Assembly (NCBI RefSeq): GCF_900112185.1
Contig: NZ_FOKP01000010.1
Coordinates: forward strand, 123,779 to 187,778
Source of the DNA: Allobosea sp. CRIB-10
Lineage (GTDB): Bacteria > Pseudomonadota > Alphaproteobacteria > Rhizobiales > Beijerinckiaceae
Reading direction: 5' to 3'
DNA length: 64,000 nucleotides
Shown: positions 35,080-44,387 of the stretch, in pieces
Layout of the letters: each line of letters opens with the position of its first letter
Numbering within the stretch: position 1 is the first letter of the stretch
Made by a program: the position numbers and the translations under genes
The notes under the pieces: model-generated
The model's input: only the letters and a program-made list of their open reading frames with translations
What the model was told of the DNA's origin: nothing
Database searches by the model: none

Positions 35080-35838
35080 ATGAAGACGGTGCTGATCACC
35101 GGTTGCTCCTCGGGCTATGGTCTGGAGACCGCCCGCCATTTCCTCGCGCAGGACTGGAACGTTGTCGCGACCATGCGCACGCCGCGCGAGGACATCCTGC
35201 CGCGCTCGCAGGCGCTGCGCATCATGCCGCTCGACGTGACGGATGTGGACAGCATCGCGGCGGCGCTGGCGGAAGCGGGGCCGATCGACGTCCTCGTCAA
35301 CAATGCCGGGATCGGCGTGGTCGGCGCCTTCGAGGCGACGCCGATGGAGCATGTCCGCAAGGTCTTCGAGACCAACACCTTCGGGACCATGGCGATGTGC
35401 CAGGCGGTGATACCGCAATTCCGGGAGCGCCGCTCCGGCGCGATCGTCAACGTCACCTCCAGCGTCACGCTGGTGTCGATGCCGCTGGCGGCGGCCTATA
35501 CGGCGAGCAAGCAGGCGATCGAGGGCTTCACCGGCTCGCTCGCCCATGAGCTCGGCCATTTCGGCATCCGGGCCAAGCTGGTCGAGCCGGGCTATGCCCC
35601 GACTACGCGCTTCACGCAGAACAGCGGCGTGCGCATCGAGGACATGATCCCGGCGAGCTACGTCGCCTTCGCCGAGCCGATCTTCGCCGCCTTCGCCAAG
35701 CCGGCCTTGGTGACCAGGGAGAGCGACGTCGCGGAGGTCGTCTGGCAGGCGGCGAACGACAGCTCGGGCCGACTCCACTTCCCGGCTGGCGCGGATGCGG
35801 TGGCGCTGGCGGAGATGGCGGGGAGCCGGCGCGGCTAG
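35080..35838 (+). CDS. SDR family oxidoreductase
   Basis: A 252-residue short-chain dehydrogenase. The cofactor motif is TGCSSGYG (residues ~7-14), NNAGIGVVG follows, and the catalytic Ser-Tyr-Lys set is NVTSSVT...YTASKQAIEG. The 98-bp gap to the divergent AraC gene suggests regulation by it. Classical SDRs of this subgroup act on varied alcohols or ketones; the substrate is not predictable. Confidence 0.9.
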   Translation: MKTVLITGCSSGYGLETARHFLAQDWNVVATMRTPREDILPRSQALRIMPLDVTDVDSIAAALAEAGPIDVLVNNAGIGVVGAFEATPMEHVRKVFETNTFGTMAMCQAVIPQFRERRSGAIVNVTSSVTLVSMPLAAAYTASKQAIEGFTGSLAHELGHFGIRAKLVEPGYAPTTRFTQNSGVRIEDMIPASYVAFAEPIFAAFAKPALVTRESDVAEVVWQAANDSSGRLHFPAGADAVALAEMAGSRRG

Positions 35839-35874
35839 CGGATTGCCGGGGCGCGCGAGGGGCGGCTCAGCCGG

Positions 35875-36138
35875 TCAATTGCCCGGCCTGACCCTGGCGC
35901 GCGCCTGCCGTACGAGCGGCGACAGGGCCGTCGCATCCGCCTCGAAGCCGGTCCGGAACTCCTCGCGCATGCGCTTCGTCCAGAACTGGTTGATGTGGTC
36001 GGCGATCGCGGCGATCGCCTGCTCCTCGGGATAGGACTTGAAAAAATCGCTGATCTGGTTGGCCATGAAGGCGAGCTTGGCGAGATGCTCGCCGGCATGG
36101 TCATGGCTCATCGTTCTGGCGTTCGTAACCTCGATCAT
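35875..36138 (-). CDS. fdsD: Formate dehydrogenase subunit delta
   Basis: An 87-residue protein of the FdsD family (HLAKLAFMANQISDFFKSYP, then AIADHINQFWTKRMREEF). Its start codon overlaps the fdhD stop (ATGA), favouring 36138 over the internal ATG at 36111. FdsD is a small assembly or stabilising component of the NAD-dependent molybdenum formate dehydrogenase. It is the last gene of fdsGBA-fdhD-fdsD, the usual order. Confidence 0.92.
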   Translation of the reverse strand: MIEVTNARTMSHDHAGEHLAKLAFMANQISDFFKSYPEEQAIAAIADHINQFWTKRMREEFRTGFEADATALSPLVRQARARVRPGN

Positions 36139-36980
36139 CTCGCTGCGCTCTCCACGGTGTCGGCGAGACGGCCGGCGAAGACCGTCGCGGAATCGGCGCG
36201 CGCGATGCAGACCAGGGTCAGGCCGAGCGCGTTCGCCCGCTCGATCGCCAGCGAGGTCGGCGCCGAGATCGCGACCAAGGTGCCCGCCCCGAAGATCGCC
36301 GCCTTCTCGACCATCTCGAAAGAGGCTCGGCTGGTAACCATCATGAATCCGTCGCTCCCGTCATGGCCGGCACGCAGGCGTGCGCCGATCAGCTTGTCGA
36401 GGGCATTGTGGCGGCCGACATCCTCGCGCACCGCCAGGATTGCGCCGCCACGATCGCACCAGGCGGCGGCATGGACCGAACGGGTCAGTCGGTTGAGCTG
36501 CTGATGGGTATCCAGTTCGGCGAGCGCCCTGGCGATCGCGTCCGCTGCGATCGGAAGATCCGCGCGGCATGCGGTCTGCGCTGTCGGCAGATCGGTCAGG
36601 GTCTCGACGCCGCAGAGGCCGCAGGCCGTGCGGCCGGAGAGATTGCGCCGGCGCGCCAGATGCTCGCGGAAGCGGCCCGGCGCCAGCTCGACGGTCGCGA
36701 CGATGCCCTCGTCCTGCGGCGTCACCACGATGGACCTGATTTCGTCGATGCCGCGAATGATGCCCTCGGTCAGGGAGAATCCGGCGACGAAATCCTCCAG
36801 ATCGGACGGCGTCGTCATCATCACCGCATAGGGCATGTTGCCATAGACGATGTTGACCGGAGCCTCGACCGCGACCTCGGCGCTGGCGTCGCGCACCGTC
36901 GCAGCTGCGCTGAAGCGCACGGTCCGGATCGGGACCGCGTGGCTCGCCGGCGGCTGGGCGGGTGGGCTATTCCGCGGCAT
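36135..36980 (-). CDS. fdhD: Formate dehydrogenase accessory sulfurtransferase FdhD
   Basis: A 281-residue protein (also called FdsC in this operon type). The sulfur-relay cysteines C120 and C123 lie in ACGLCGVETL. The conserved RSVHAAAWCDRGGAILAVRE, DVGRHNALDKLIGARL and SRASFEMVEKAAIFGAGTL blocks are present. It transfers sulfur to the molybdenum cofactor before insertion into FdsA. It overlaps fdsA by 14 bp and fdsD by 4 bp. Confidence 0.95.
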   Translation of the reverse strand: MPRNSPPAQPPASHAVPIRTVRFSAAATVRDASAEVAVEAPVNIVYGNMPYAVMMTTPSDLEDFVAGFSLTEGIIRGIDEIRSIVVTPQDEGIVATVELAPGRFREHLARRRNLSGRTACGLCGVETLTDLPTAQTACRADLPIAADAIARALAELDTHQQLNRLTRSVHAAAWCDRGGAILAVREDVGRHNALDKLIGARLRAGHDGSDGFMMVTSRASFEMVEKAAIFGAGTLVAISAPTSLAIERANALGLTLVCIARADSATVFAGRLADTVESAAR

Positions 36981-39849
36981 CGGGCAGGCGCCCCGCGATC
37001 AGGCGCAGCGAGATGTCCTCCTCGCGATTGCGCTCCTGCCATTGCGAATAATAGTTGGTCCTGCGGACCTCGACCGCGGTGACCTTGTATTCCGGGCAGT
37101 TGGTCGCCCAGTCGGAATAGTCGGTGGTGATGACGTTGGCGCCGGTCGAGGCGTGGTGGAAGGTGGTGTAGACCACGCCAGGCTGCATCCGCTCGGAGAT
37201 CACGGCGCGTAGCGAGATGTCGCCGGAGCGGCTGGCGAGCGCGACGAGATCGCCGTCCTTGATGCCGCGGCTCTCGGCGTCGAAGGGGTGGATCTCCAGA
37301 ACGTCCTCGTCATGCCAGGCCTGGTTCTCGGTGCGCCTTGTCTGGGCGCCGACATTGTATTGCGAGAGGATGCGCCCGGTGGTCAGGATCAGCGGGAAGC
37401 GCGGGCCGGTGCGCTCCTGCGTCGGCACGTATTCGGTGATCATGAACTTGCCCTTGCCGCGCACGAAGCGGTCGACATGCATCAGCGGCGTGCCCAACGG
37501 AGCCTTGTCGTTGCAGGGCCACTGCACCGAGCCGAGCTCGTCGAGCTTGGCGTAGCTGACGCCGGCGAAGGTCGGGGTCACCAGGGCGATCTCGTCCATG
37601 ATCTCGCTGGGATGTGCGTAGTTCATCTGGAGGCCCAGCGCCCGCGCCAGGTCGATCGTGACCTGGAACTCGGCCTTGCCGGAGAGCGGCGTCATCACCT
37701 GGCGGACGCGGTTGATGCGGCGCTCGGCATTGGTGAAGGTGCCGTCCTTCTCCAGGAAGGAGGAGCCTGGCAGGAAGACATGGGCGTATTTCGCGGTCTC
37801 GTTCAGGAACAGGTCCTGGATGACGACGCATTCCATCGCGGCCAGCCCGGCCGTGACGTGCTGGGTGTTCGGATCGGACTGGGCGATGTCCTCGCCCTGG
37901 ACATAGAGACCCTTGAAGCTGCCGCCGACCGCATCGTCGAGCATGTTCGGGATGCGCAAGCCCTGCTCGGGATCGAGCTCGACGCCCCAGAGCTTCTCGA
38001 AGATGTCGCGCGTGGCGTCGTCGGAGACGTGACGATAGCCGGTGAACTCGTGCGGGAACGAGCCCATGTCGCAGGAGCCCTGGACATTGTTCTGGCCGCG
38101 CAGCGGGTTCACGCCGACGCCCTCGCGCCCGATATTACCGGTCGCCATGGCGATGTTGGCCATGCCCATCACCATGGTCGAGCCCTGGCTGTGCTCGGTG
38201 ACGCCGAGACCGTAGAAGATCGCGCCATTGCCGCCAGTGGCATAGAGCCGAGCCGCGGCGCGCAGATCGGCGGCCGGCACGCCGGTATACTGCTCGCTCG
38301 CCTCCGGAGAATTGCGCTCCTCGGCGACGAAGCGGGCCCAGACCTCGAAATCGGCGAGATCGCAGCGCTCGCGGACATAATCCTCGTCGATCAGCCCCTC
38401 GGTGACGATGACATGGGCGAGGGCGTTGATCAGCGCGACATTGGTGCCGGGCCTAAGCTGGAGATGGTACTGCGCCTTGATGTGCGGCGACTTCACCATG
38501 TCGATCCGGCGCGGGTCGGCGACGATCACCTTGGCGCCCTGGCGGATGCGCTTCTTCATCCTGGAAGCGAAGACCGGGTGGCCGTCGGTCGGGTTGGCGC
38601 CGATGACGAGGATGACGTCGGCCTGCTCGACCGATTTGAAATCCTGTGTGCCGGCGGAGGTGCCGAGCGTGGTCTTCAGGCCGTAGCCGGTCGGCGAATG
38701 GCAGACGCGGGCGCAGGTGTCGACATTGTTGTTGCGGAAGCCGGCGCGCACCAGTTTCTGGACGAGATAGACCTCCTCATTGGTGCAGCGCGAGGAGGTG
38801 ATGGCGCCGACCGATTCCCGGCCATATTTGGCCTGGATGCGCTTGAACTCGCTGGCGGCGTAGTTGATCGCCTCGTCCCACGAGACCTCGCGCCAGGGAT
38901 CGGTGATCTTCTCCCTGATCATCGGCTTCGTCATGCGATCCTGATGGGTCGCATAGCCCCAGGCGAACCGGCCCTTGACGCAGGAATGCCCTTCGTTCGC
39001 CTTGCCGTCCTTATAGGGCACCATGCGCACGACGCGGTCGCCCTGCATCTCGGCTTTGAACGAACAGCCGACGCCGCAATAGGCGCAGGTCGTGACCTTC
39101 GAATGCTCGGGCTGGCCGAGCTCGATCACCTTGTTCTCCATCAGCGTCGCGGTTGGGCAGGCCTGGACGCAGGCGCCGCAGGAGACGCATTCGGAGCCGA
39201 GGAAGTCGGTCGGCCCGGCAGCGACGCGCGAATCGAAGCCGCGGCCGGTGATCGTCAGCGCGAAAGTGCCCTGCACCTCGGCGCAGGCGCGCACGCAGCG
39301 ATTGCAGACGATGCACTTGCTGGGGTCATAGGTGAAATAGGGGTTCGAGGTGTCCTTGGGCAGCCAGTTCTCGTTGGCGTAGCCCTCCATCGCCAGCGGC
39401 TTGACGTGGTTCTCGCCGTCATAGCCGTAGCGGACCTCGCGCAGGCCGACGCTGCCGGCCATGTCCTGCAATTCGCAATCGCCATTGGCCGAGCAGGTCA
39501 GGCAGTCGAGCGGGTGGTCGGAGATGTAGAGCTCCATCACGCCCTTGCGCAGACCGGCGAGGTTCTCCGACTGGGTCCGGACGACCATGCCCTCTTCTGC
39601 CGGCGTCGTGCACGAGGCGGGCGTGCCGCGCCGGCCCTCGATCTCGACCAGGCAGAGCCGGCAGGAGCCGAAGGGTTCGAGCGAGTCGGTGGCGCAGAGC
39701 TTGGGGATCTTGGTGCCCAGGCTCATCGCCGCCGCCATCACCGAGGTGCCGGCCGGAACGGTGACACTCTCGCCGTCGATGGTCAGTGTCACCGTCTTCT
39801 CCGCGACCCGGATCGGCGTTCCGAAATCGATTTCCTTGATCAGGCTCAT
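36967..39849 (-). CDS. fdsA: NAD-dependent formate dehydrogenase, catalytic alpha subunit
   Basis: A 960-residue Mo-bisMGD enzyme oxidising formate to CO2. The N-terminal [2Fe-2S] site is C52, C63, C66, C80. A His-Cys3 [4Fe-4S] site follows (H112, C116, C119, C125), then two ferredoxin-type [4Fe-4S] clusters (C179/182/185/189 and C221/224/227/231) and the proximal cluster (C255, C258, C262, C290). C383-H384 in RVCHSPTG is the expected Mo-ligand Cys and neighbouring His; no selenocysteine is used. It starts 10 bp after fdsB. All cofactor ligands appear intact. Confidence 0.97.
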   Translation of the reverse strand: MSLIKEIDFGTPIRVAEKTVTLTIDGESVTVPAGTSVMAAAMSLGTKIPKLCATDSLEPFGSCRLCLVEIEGRRGTPASCTTPAEEGMVVRTQSENLAGLRKGVMELYISDHPLDCLTCSANGDCELQDMAGSVGLREVRYGYDGENHVKPLAMEGYANENWLPKDTSNPYFTYDPSKCIVCNRCVRACAEVQGTFALTITGRGFDSRVAAGPTDFLGSECVSCGACVQACPTATLMENKVIELGQPEHSKVTTCAYCGVGCSFKAEMQGDRVVRMVPYKDGKANEGHSCVKGRFAWGYATHQDRMTKPMIREKITDPWREVSWDEAINYAASEFKRIQAKYGRESVGAITSSRCTNEEVYLVQKLVRAGFRNNNVDTCARVCHSPTGYGLKTTLGTSAGTQDFKSVEQADVILVIGANPTDGHPVFASRMKKRIRQGAKVIVADPRRIDMVKSPHIKAQYHLQLRPGTNVALINALAHVIVTEGLIDEDYVRERCDLADFEVWARFVAEERNSPEASEQYTGVPAADLRAAARLYATGGNGAIFYGLGVTEHSQGSTMVMGMANIAMATGNIGREGVGVNPLRGQNNVQGSCDMGSFPHEFTGYRHVSDDATRDIFEKLWGVELDPEQGLRIPNMLDDAVGGSFKGLYVQGEDIAQSDPNTQHVTAGLAAMECVVIQDLFLNETAKYAHVFLPGSSFLEKDGTFTNAERRINRVRQVMTPLSGKAEFQVTIDLARALGLQMNYAHPSEIMDEIALVTPTFAGVSYAKLDELGSVQWPCNDKAPLGTPLMHVDRFVRGKGKFMITEYVPTQERTGPRFPLILTTGRILSQYNVGAQTRRTENQAWHDEDVLEIHPFDAESRGIKDGDLVALASRSGDISLRAVISERMQPGVVYTTFHHASTGANVITTDYSDWATNCPEYKVTAVEVRRTNYYSQWQERNREEDISLRLIAGRLPDAAE

Positions 39850-39859
39850 CGATGCCTCC

Positions 39860-41431
39860 TCACTCGGCCGCCAGCGGCAGGCGCTCGGCCGGCGGACGGT
39901 CGAAATCCTCGAAGAAATGGTTGAGCGCGCTCATCACCGGCATGGGGGTCAGGCCCCCCATGGCGCAGAGCGAGGCGTCGGTCATCAGCTTGTTGAGATC
40001 GCGCAGCACGGCGAGGTTCTTCGGCCGCTCGGTGCCGGCGATGATCTTGTCGACGAGCTCGACGCCGCGGGTCGCGCCGATGCGGCAGGGCGTGCACTTG
40101 CCGCAGCTCTCCTTGGCGCAGAACTCGAAGGCGAAGCGTGCTTGCTTGGCCATGTCGACGTTGTCGTCGAAGACGACGATGCCGCCATGGCCAAGCATCG
40201 CCTTGATGCCGGCCAGCGCCTCGTAATCCATCGGCGTGTCGAGCTGTCCGGCGGTGAGGTAGGCGCCGAGCGGGCCGCCGACCTGCACCGCCCGAATCGG
40301 CCGGCCCGACAGCGTGCCGCCGCCCAGATCCTCGATGATCTCGCGCAGCGAGATACCGAAGGCGAGCTCGATCAACCCGCCACGCTTGATGTTGCCTCCG
40401 AGCTGGACCGGCAGCGTGCCACGCGAGCGACCCATGCCGTAATCGGCATAGGCCTTGGCGCCATGGGTCAGGATCCACGGCACGGCTGCGAAGGAGAGCA
40501 CGTTGTTGACGATGGTCGGCTTGCCGAACAGGCCCTGCAGAGCCGGGATCGGCGGCTTGGCCCGGACGATGGCGCGCTTGCCCTCCAAGCTCTCCAGCAG
40601 CGAGGTCTCCTCGCCGCAGATATAGGCACCGGCTCCGAGCCGGACCTCGAGCTCGAAGGCCTTGCCGGAGCCGAGCACGGAGGCGCCGAGCAGGCCGGCA
40701 TTGCGCGCCTTCAGGATCGCTCGCCGCAGCGCGGTGTGGGCGTGCGGGTACTCCGAGCGCAGGTAGATGTAGCCCTTGGTCGCGCCGACCGCGATCGCGG
40801 CGATCGTCATGCCTTCGATCAGCAGGAAGGGATCGCCCTCCATCAGCATCCGGTCGGCGAAGGTGCCGCTATCGCCCTCGTCGGCATTGCAGACGATGTA
40901 TTTCTGATCGGCCTTGGCGTCGTGGACGGTCTTCCATTTGATCCCGGTCGGGAAGCCGGCGCCGCCGCGGCCGCGCAAGCCGGATTCCCGGACTTCCTCG
41001 ACGATCTCGGCGCCGGTGAGCGACAGCGCTTTTTCCAGACCCTTCAGCCCGTCATGAGCGCGGTAATCGGCGAGCGAGAGCGGGTCGGTCACGCCAACGC
41101 GCTCGAAGGTCAGGCGCTGCTGGCGCTTCAGCCAGTCGAGCTGGTCGACCGGGCCCAGTCGCAGCTTATGTGCACCGCCGCTCTGGAAGCCGGCCTCGAA
41201 CAGCGCGGCGACGTCCCTGCCCGCGACCGGGCCATAGGCGATGCGCCCTTCCGGCGTCTCGACCTCGACCATCGGCTCGAGCCAGAGCATGCCGCGCGAG
41301 CCGTTCCGGACGATCTCAACGGCGAGGCCACGCGCCTGCGCTTCCCTGGCGATGGCCTGCGCCACCGCCTCGGCACCGACCGAGAGGGCGGCGGCGTCGA
41401 TCGGGACGAAGATGCGGATCGCCTCGCTCAT
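39860..41431 (-). CDS. fdsB: NAD-dependent formate dehydrogenase, beta subunit (NuoF-like)
   Basis: A 523-residue diaphorase subunit. The N-terminal ~110 residues resemble a NuoE-like thioredoxin fold. The NADH/FMN site follows (SGLRGRGGAGFPTGIKW, CNADEGDSGTFADR, GEETSLLESLEG). The [4Fe-4S] ligands are in ESCGKCTPCRIG and a later ASLCAMGG. The ATG at 41431 overlaps the fdsG stop, so the longer frame from 41533 is rejected. It passes electrons from the FdsA clusters to NAD+. Confidence 0.96.
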   Translation of the reverse strand: MSEAIRIFVPIDAAALSVGAEAVAQAIAREAQARGLAVEIVRNGSRGMLWLEPMVEVETPEGRIAYGPVAGRDVAALFEAGFQSGGAHKLRLGPVDQLDWLKRQQRLTFERVGVTDPLSLADYRAHDGLKGLEKALSLTGAEIVEEVRESGLRGRGGAGFPTGIKWKTVHDAKADQKYIVCNADEGDSGTFADRMLMEGDPFLLIEGMTIAAIAVGATKGYIYLRSEYPHAHTALRRAILKARNAGLLGASVLGSGKAFELEVRLGAGAYICGEETSLLESLEGKRAIVRAKPPIPALQGLFGKPTIVNNVLSFAAVPWILTHGAKAYADYGMGRSRGTLPVQLGGNIKRGGLIELAFGISLREIIEDLGGGTLSGRPIRAVQVGGPLGAYLTAGQLDTPMDYEALAGIKAMLGHGGIVVFDDNVDMAKQARFAFEFCAKESCGKCTPCRIGATRGVELVDKIIAGTERPKNLAVLRDLNKLMTDASLCAMGGLTPMPVMSALNHFFEDFDRPPAERLPLAAE

Positions 41432-41898
41432 TGCCGCGCTCCGCACAGGGCCGCGATGTGGTCGGCATCGACGCGGCCGAGCAGTTCGCCCTCGACCAGA
41501 GCGGAGGGACCGAGCGCGCAATTGCCCAGGCAATAGACCGTCTCGACCACGGCCTTCTCAGGCCCGCCATGCTCATCGACGACGATGCCGTGCTCGCGCG
41601 CCAGTTCGTCGACGACGGCGTCGCAACCCAGCGCCTGGCAGGCCTCGGCCCGGCAGAGCTTGACGATCTTGCGCGGCGGCGGGGCGGTGCGGAAGTCGTG
41701 ATAGAAGGAGATGGTGCCGTGCACGTCGGCACGCGACAGATTGAGCGCCTCGGCGATCAGCGGCACGACCTGCGGATCGATATAGCCGAACTCCTCCTGC
41801 AGCGCATGCAGGATCGGCAGAGTGGCTCCTTCGAGATGAGACAGGCCCGACACAATCGAGCGCGCCTCGTCCTGGTCCCAGGCTGGGTAGTGGACCAT
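41428..41898 (-). CDS. fdsG: NAD-dependent formate dehydrogenase, gamma subunit (NuoE-like)
   Basis: A 156-residue [2Fe-2S] subunit. Cysteines in KLCRAEACQALGC and CLGNCALGPSA are the NuoE-type ligands. A helical N-terminus (LPILHALQEEFGYIDPQVVP) is typical. GGAGGAGGG lies 4-5 bases before the ATG. First gene of the fds operon; two inverted-repeat sites lie in the 214-bp region upstream. Confidence 0.95.
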   Translation of the reverse strand: MVHYPAWDQDEARSIVSGLSHLEGATLPILHALQEEFGYIDPQVVPLIAEALNLSRADVHGTISFYHDFRTAPPPRKIVKLCRAEACQALGCDAVVDELAREHGIVVDEHGGPEKAVVETVYCLGNCALGPSALVEGELLGRVDADHIAALCGARQ

Positions 41899-41994
41899 CG
41901 TCCCTCCTCCAAGCGGGCCGTTCGCCCGGCCTGCGCATTTCGAGAGAGGATGGCGAAGTTTAGGATGATTTCAAATCGATTGTTCCGACCATGC

Positions 41995-42007
41995 GATAGC
42001 CACTATC
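41995..42007. promoter_or_regulatory. Putative LysR-type site upstream of fdsG (distal)
   Basis: GATAG-CCA-CTATC is a perfect inverted repeat with the ATAG/CTAT arms preferred by LysR-type regulators. It lies 97 bp upstream of the fdsG start. Confidence 0.5.
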
Positions 42008-42089
42008 TATCAAAAATCCGCGAACCGCTTCCCTGCATCGTGTGGCGCGGCGAGAGCCCTGGCTGATGGGCAGGAAGATCGATGGCATT

Positions 42090-42105
42090 CTATCGGCTTC
42101 GATAG
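42090..42105. promoter_or_regulatory. Putative second LysR-type site upstream of fdsG
   Basis: CTATCG-GCTT-CGATAG is a perfect six-pair inverted repeat just after the LysR stop codon. It shares the CTATC/GATAG arms with the site at 41995 in reversed order, suggesting one regulator binds both. Confidence 0.45.
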
Positions 42106-42112
42106 CTGCGAG

Positions 42113-43027
42113 CTATTTAACGATCGGGCGCCGTGGCAGGCTGGCATCCACCATGGTGCCGGACATCGTCAGCAGGTTGCGGGCAAGCGGCGCGGCCGGG
42201 TGTCGGTCGGCCATGATCAAGCCGATCGTACGCTTCGCGTCTGGCTCGACCAACGGCAAGGCCTTGGTGCCGAGCGGTACGCCGAAGAACTCGAGCAATT
42301 GCGAAGAGACGATGCTGGAGACGCCCTGAATGCCGGCATGAGAGCAGAGGTTGAAGATCGAATTGGTCTCGATCGCCGGCTTGGGCGCATGCCCGACCGA
42401 GCGGAAAATGCCGTCGATGATGCGCCGGTTCTGCATGTCAGCGGTGAGCAGGCAGAGCTTCAGCGCGGCCGCCTCGGCCCAGGTGATCGTCTCGTGTCCG
42501 CCGAGCGGGCCGTCCTCGCGCGTCAGCAGCACATAGGCTTCCTGATAGATCGGCTTGGAGACGACGCGTTCGAGCGGCTCGTTGTCGAGATAGGTCAGGC
42601 CGACATCGAGCTCGAAATTGTCGATGCCGTCCTGGATCTCGGTCGAAGTCAGCGACAGCACGGTGAGCGAGGCGCCCGGATACCGTGCCGAGAACGGCGC
42701 GGTGATATGCGCGATCATCGGCAGCGCGGTTGGCACGGCGCCGAGCCTGATCTTGCCGCTGACACCGTCGCGTAGCTCGGCGATGGCGCCTTTCATCTGG
42801 TCGGCTTCGGCCAGCATGCGCCTTGCGTGGGCGAGCACGACCTCGCCTTCCCGGGTCAGCCCCTGGAAGCGCCGGCCGCGTTCCACGATCAATACGCCGA
42901 GCTCCTCCTCGAGCTGGACGATCGCGGCCGACAACGTCGGCTGCGAGACATGGCAGGCCTCGGCCGCCTTGCGGAAATGCTTTTCGCGGGCGAGCGCGTC
43001 GAGATAGACGAGCTGGCGGATGATCAT
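42113..43027 (-). CDS. LysR family regulator, probable activator of the fds operon
   Basis: A 304-residue regulator. The HTH lies at residues ~1-60 (LVYLDALAREKHFRKAAEAC, HVSQPTLSAAIVQLEEELGV). The substrate-binding domain follows. The ATG at 43027 is chosen; a GTG two codons upstream (43033) is possible. It lies upstream of fdsG on the same strand. LysR genes next to fds operons (FdsR type) are common, and matched ATAG/CTAT palindromes in the gap support control of formate dehydrogenase. Confidence 0.88.
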   Translation of the reverse strand: MIIRQLVYLDALAREKHFRKAAEACHVSQPTLSAAIVQLEEELGVLIVERGRRFQGLTREGEVVLAHARRMLAEADQMKGAIAELRDGVSGKIRLGAVPTALPMIAHITAPFSARYPGASLTVLSLTSTEIQDGIDNFELDVGLTYLDNEPLERVVSKPIYQEAYVLLTREDGPLGGHETITWAEAAALKLCLLTADMQNRRIIDGIFRSVGHAPKPAIETNSIFNLCSHAGIQGVSSIVSSQLLEFFGVPLGTKALPLVEPDAKRTIGLIMADRHPAAPLARNLLTMSGTMVDASLPRRPIVK

Positions 43028-43369
43028 GGCCACATCTCAAGCGTTTCCGTCGCAAGGCGCCAGCTCCGGCCCAGTTCCCAATTCATGTGGCGCGCTTCGG
43101 CCAGTGTTCCCAGATTCTGGACGGTTCCGATAGGCGCAGCAGAAGGGGCGGCCAGGGCGACCCCTTCCCGAAAAGCCTCTCAGCACTCAGTTATGGTGCG
43201 GCAGCACACCAGTGCAACGCCGTCGCGCTGTGCCTGGCGATCGAGGAAGCCGGACGCGCTGGGGAGCCGGTCTCGCTGCTTGATTGTTGGAGCGGAGGCG
43301 GAAGCCGGCTCCAGATTTGAGTCTGCCGGTCATGAGCTTTCTGTCGCAGCACAGGGCCTGGCGGCGTCG
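43028..43369. other. Gap between two LysR genes, no convincing gene
   Basis: About 340 bp separate the start of the fds-linked LysR gene from the end of the next LysR gene. A 77-codon plus-strand frame (43087-43320) is open, but its composition and lack of a ribosome binding site argue against coding. It could be a decayed gene. No RNA gene or clear terminator was recognised. Confidence 0.4.
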
Positions 43370-44308
43370 CTATCGATCCGCGGCCTTTGCAATGCCGGGC
43401 CGATGAGGGCGACGAAACAGGTCGAGGATGATCGCGCGCGCCCAGCCCAGCATCGCGTTCTGGGCGTGGCGCCGGCTCCAGTGCAGGGCGACGCTGAAAT
43501 CGCGCTGTGGCAAAGCCGGCTCGAGCAGAGCAAAGGCGCCGATCGGCTCGAGATGAAGACCGATCTGGCGCGGCATCAGCACGGCGAGGTCGGTGGCGCG
43601 GATGATTGGCGGCAGCGCCATGAAGCTGGAGACGACCAGGCGGATGCGCGGGTCGAGATGCAGCATCTCCAGCATGCGCTGCGTCTGGGCATGCGAGCGC
43701 ACGGCGACGAAATCGAGCTTTGCGATGGCTTCAGCGCTCAAGGCGCCATCGACGGCCTGGCGTGTCACCGGGTGGTCGGCGCGGACGAAGACCTGATAGC
43801 GATCGCTCAGCATCTCCGCATGGGCTGTGCCTCCCACCGTCGGCAGGAAGCCGAGCGCGAAATGCAGCTGGCCGTTGTCCAGCGCCTCGGAAATCGCCTC
43901 ATGCGGCCAGGCGCGTGCGACAATGCGCAGGTTCGGCGCGATCTCGCGGAACGTGGTCATCAGCGGGGGCAGGAAGCGGCCTTCGCCGATATCGCTGAGA
44001 TGCAGGCGCAGCTCGGCCTCCGTCGTGGCAGGGTCGAAACGCTCGCCCTCGTTGAGGCCGGCTTCCAGTAGCGCGAGGCCGGCCTGGACCGAATTTGCCA
44101 GACGCTCCGAGCGCGCAGTTGGCCTGACGCCGCCCGCCACGCGCTCGAACAGCGGATCGCGCAACAGCAGCCGCAGGCGCGTCAGCGCCTGGCTCGTCGC
44201 CGGTTGCGAAAGGCCGAGCTCCTCGGCCGCGCGGCTGACATTGCGGGTGCGGTAGACCGCGTCGAACAGCCTCAGCAGGTTCAGGTCGATCGCATCGATA
44301 TTCACCAT
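43370..44308 (-). CDS. LysR family regulator of the benzoylformate cluster
   Basis: A 312-residue regulator if started at the ATG MVNIDAIDLNLLRLFDAVYR (44308); an ATG at 44332 adds eight residues. The HTH (NVSRAAEELGLSQPATSQAL) is followed by the effector domain, with TEAELRLHLSDIGEGRFLPP at its start. This is the NodD/NahR/LinR-like subgroup (HLSDIGE motif), which often senses aromatic compounds. It is divergent from the benzoylformate decarboxylase gene, 79 bp away, its likely target. Confidence 0.88.
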   Translation of the reverse strand: MVNIDAIDLNLLRLFDAVYRTRNVSRAAEELGLSQPATSQALTRLRLLLRDPLFERVAGGVRPTARSERLANSVQAGLALLEAGLNEGERFDPATTEAELRLHLSDIGEGRFLPPLMTTFREIAPNLRIVARAWPHEAISEALDNGQLHFALGFLPTVGGTAHAEMLSDRYQVFVRADHPVTRQAVDGALSAEAIAKLDFVAVRSHAQTQRMLEMLHLDPRIRLVVSSFMALPPIIRATDLAVLMPRQIGLHLEPIGAFALLEPALPQRDFSVALHWSRRHAQNAMLGWARAIILDLFRRPHRPGIAKAADR

Positions 44309-44387
44309 GCGAATAATACTTAGTCGCTTCATCTAATTGAGCAATGGCCAGTGTGCCGCCACAGTGCCTGCGATCCGAGGGACGCGC

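Noticed and set aside
37288..39924. An 878-codon open frame on the plus strand opposite fdsA
   Set aside because: It is the antisense shadow of fdsA, whose cofactor motifs are unmistakable; GC-rich codon bias keeps the opposite frame open.
43087..43320. A 77-codon plus-strand frame in the gap between two LysR genes
   Set aside because: No ribosome binding site, no recognisable domain, and ordinary GC-driven openness; at most a decayed fragment.
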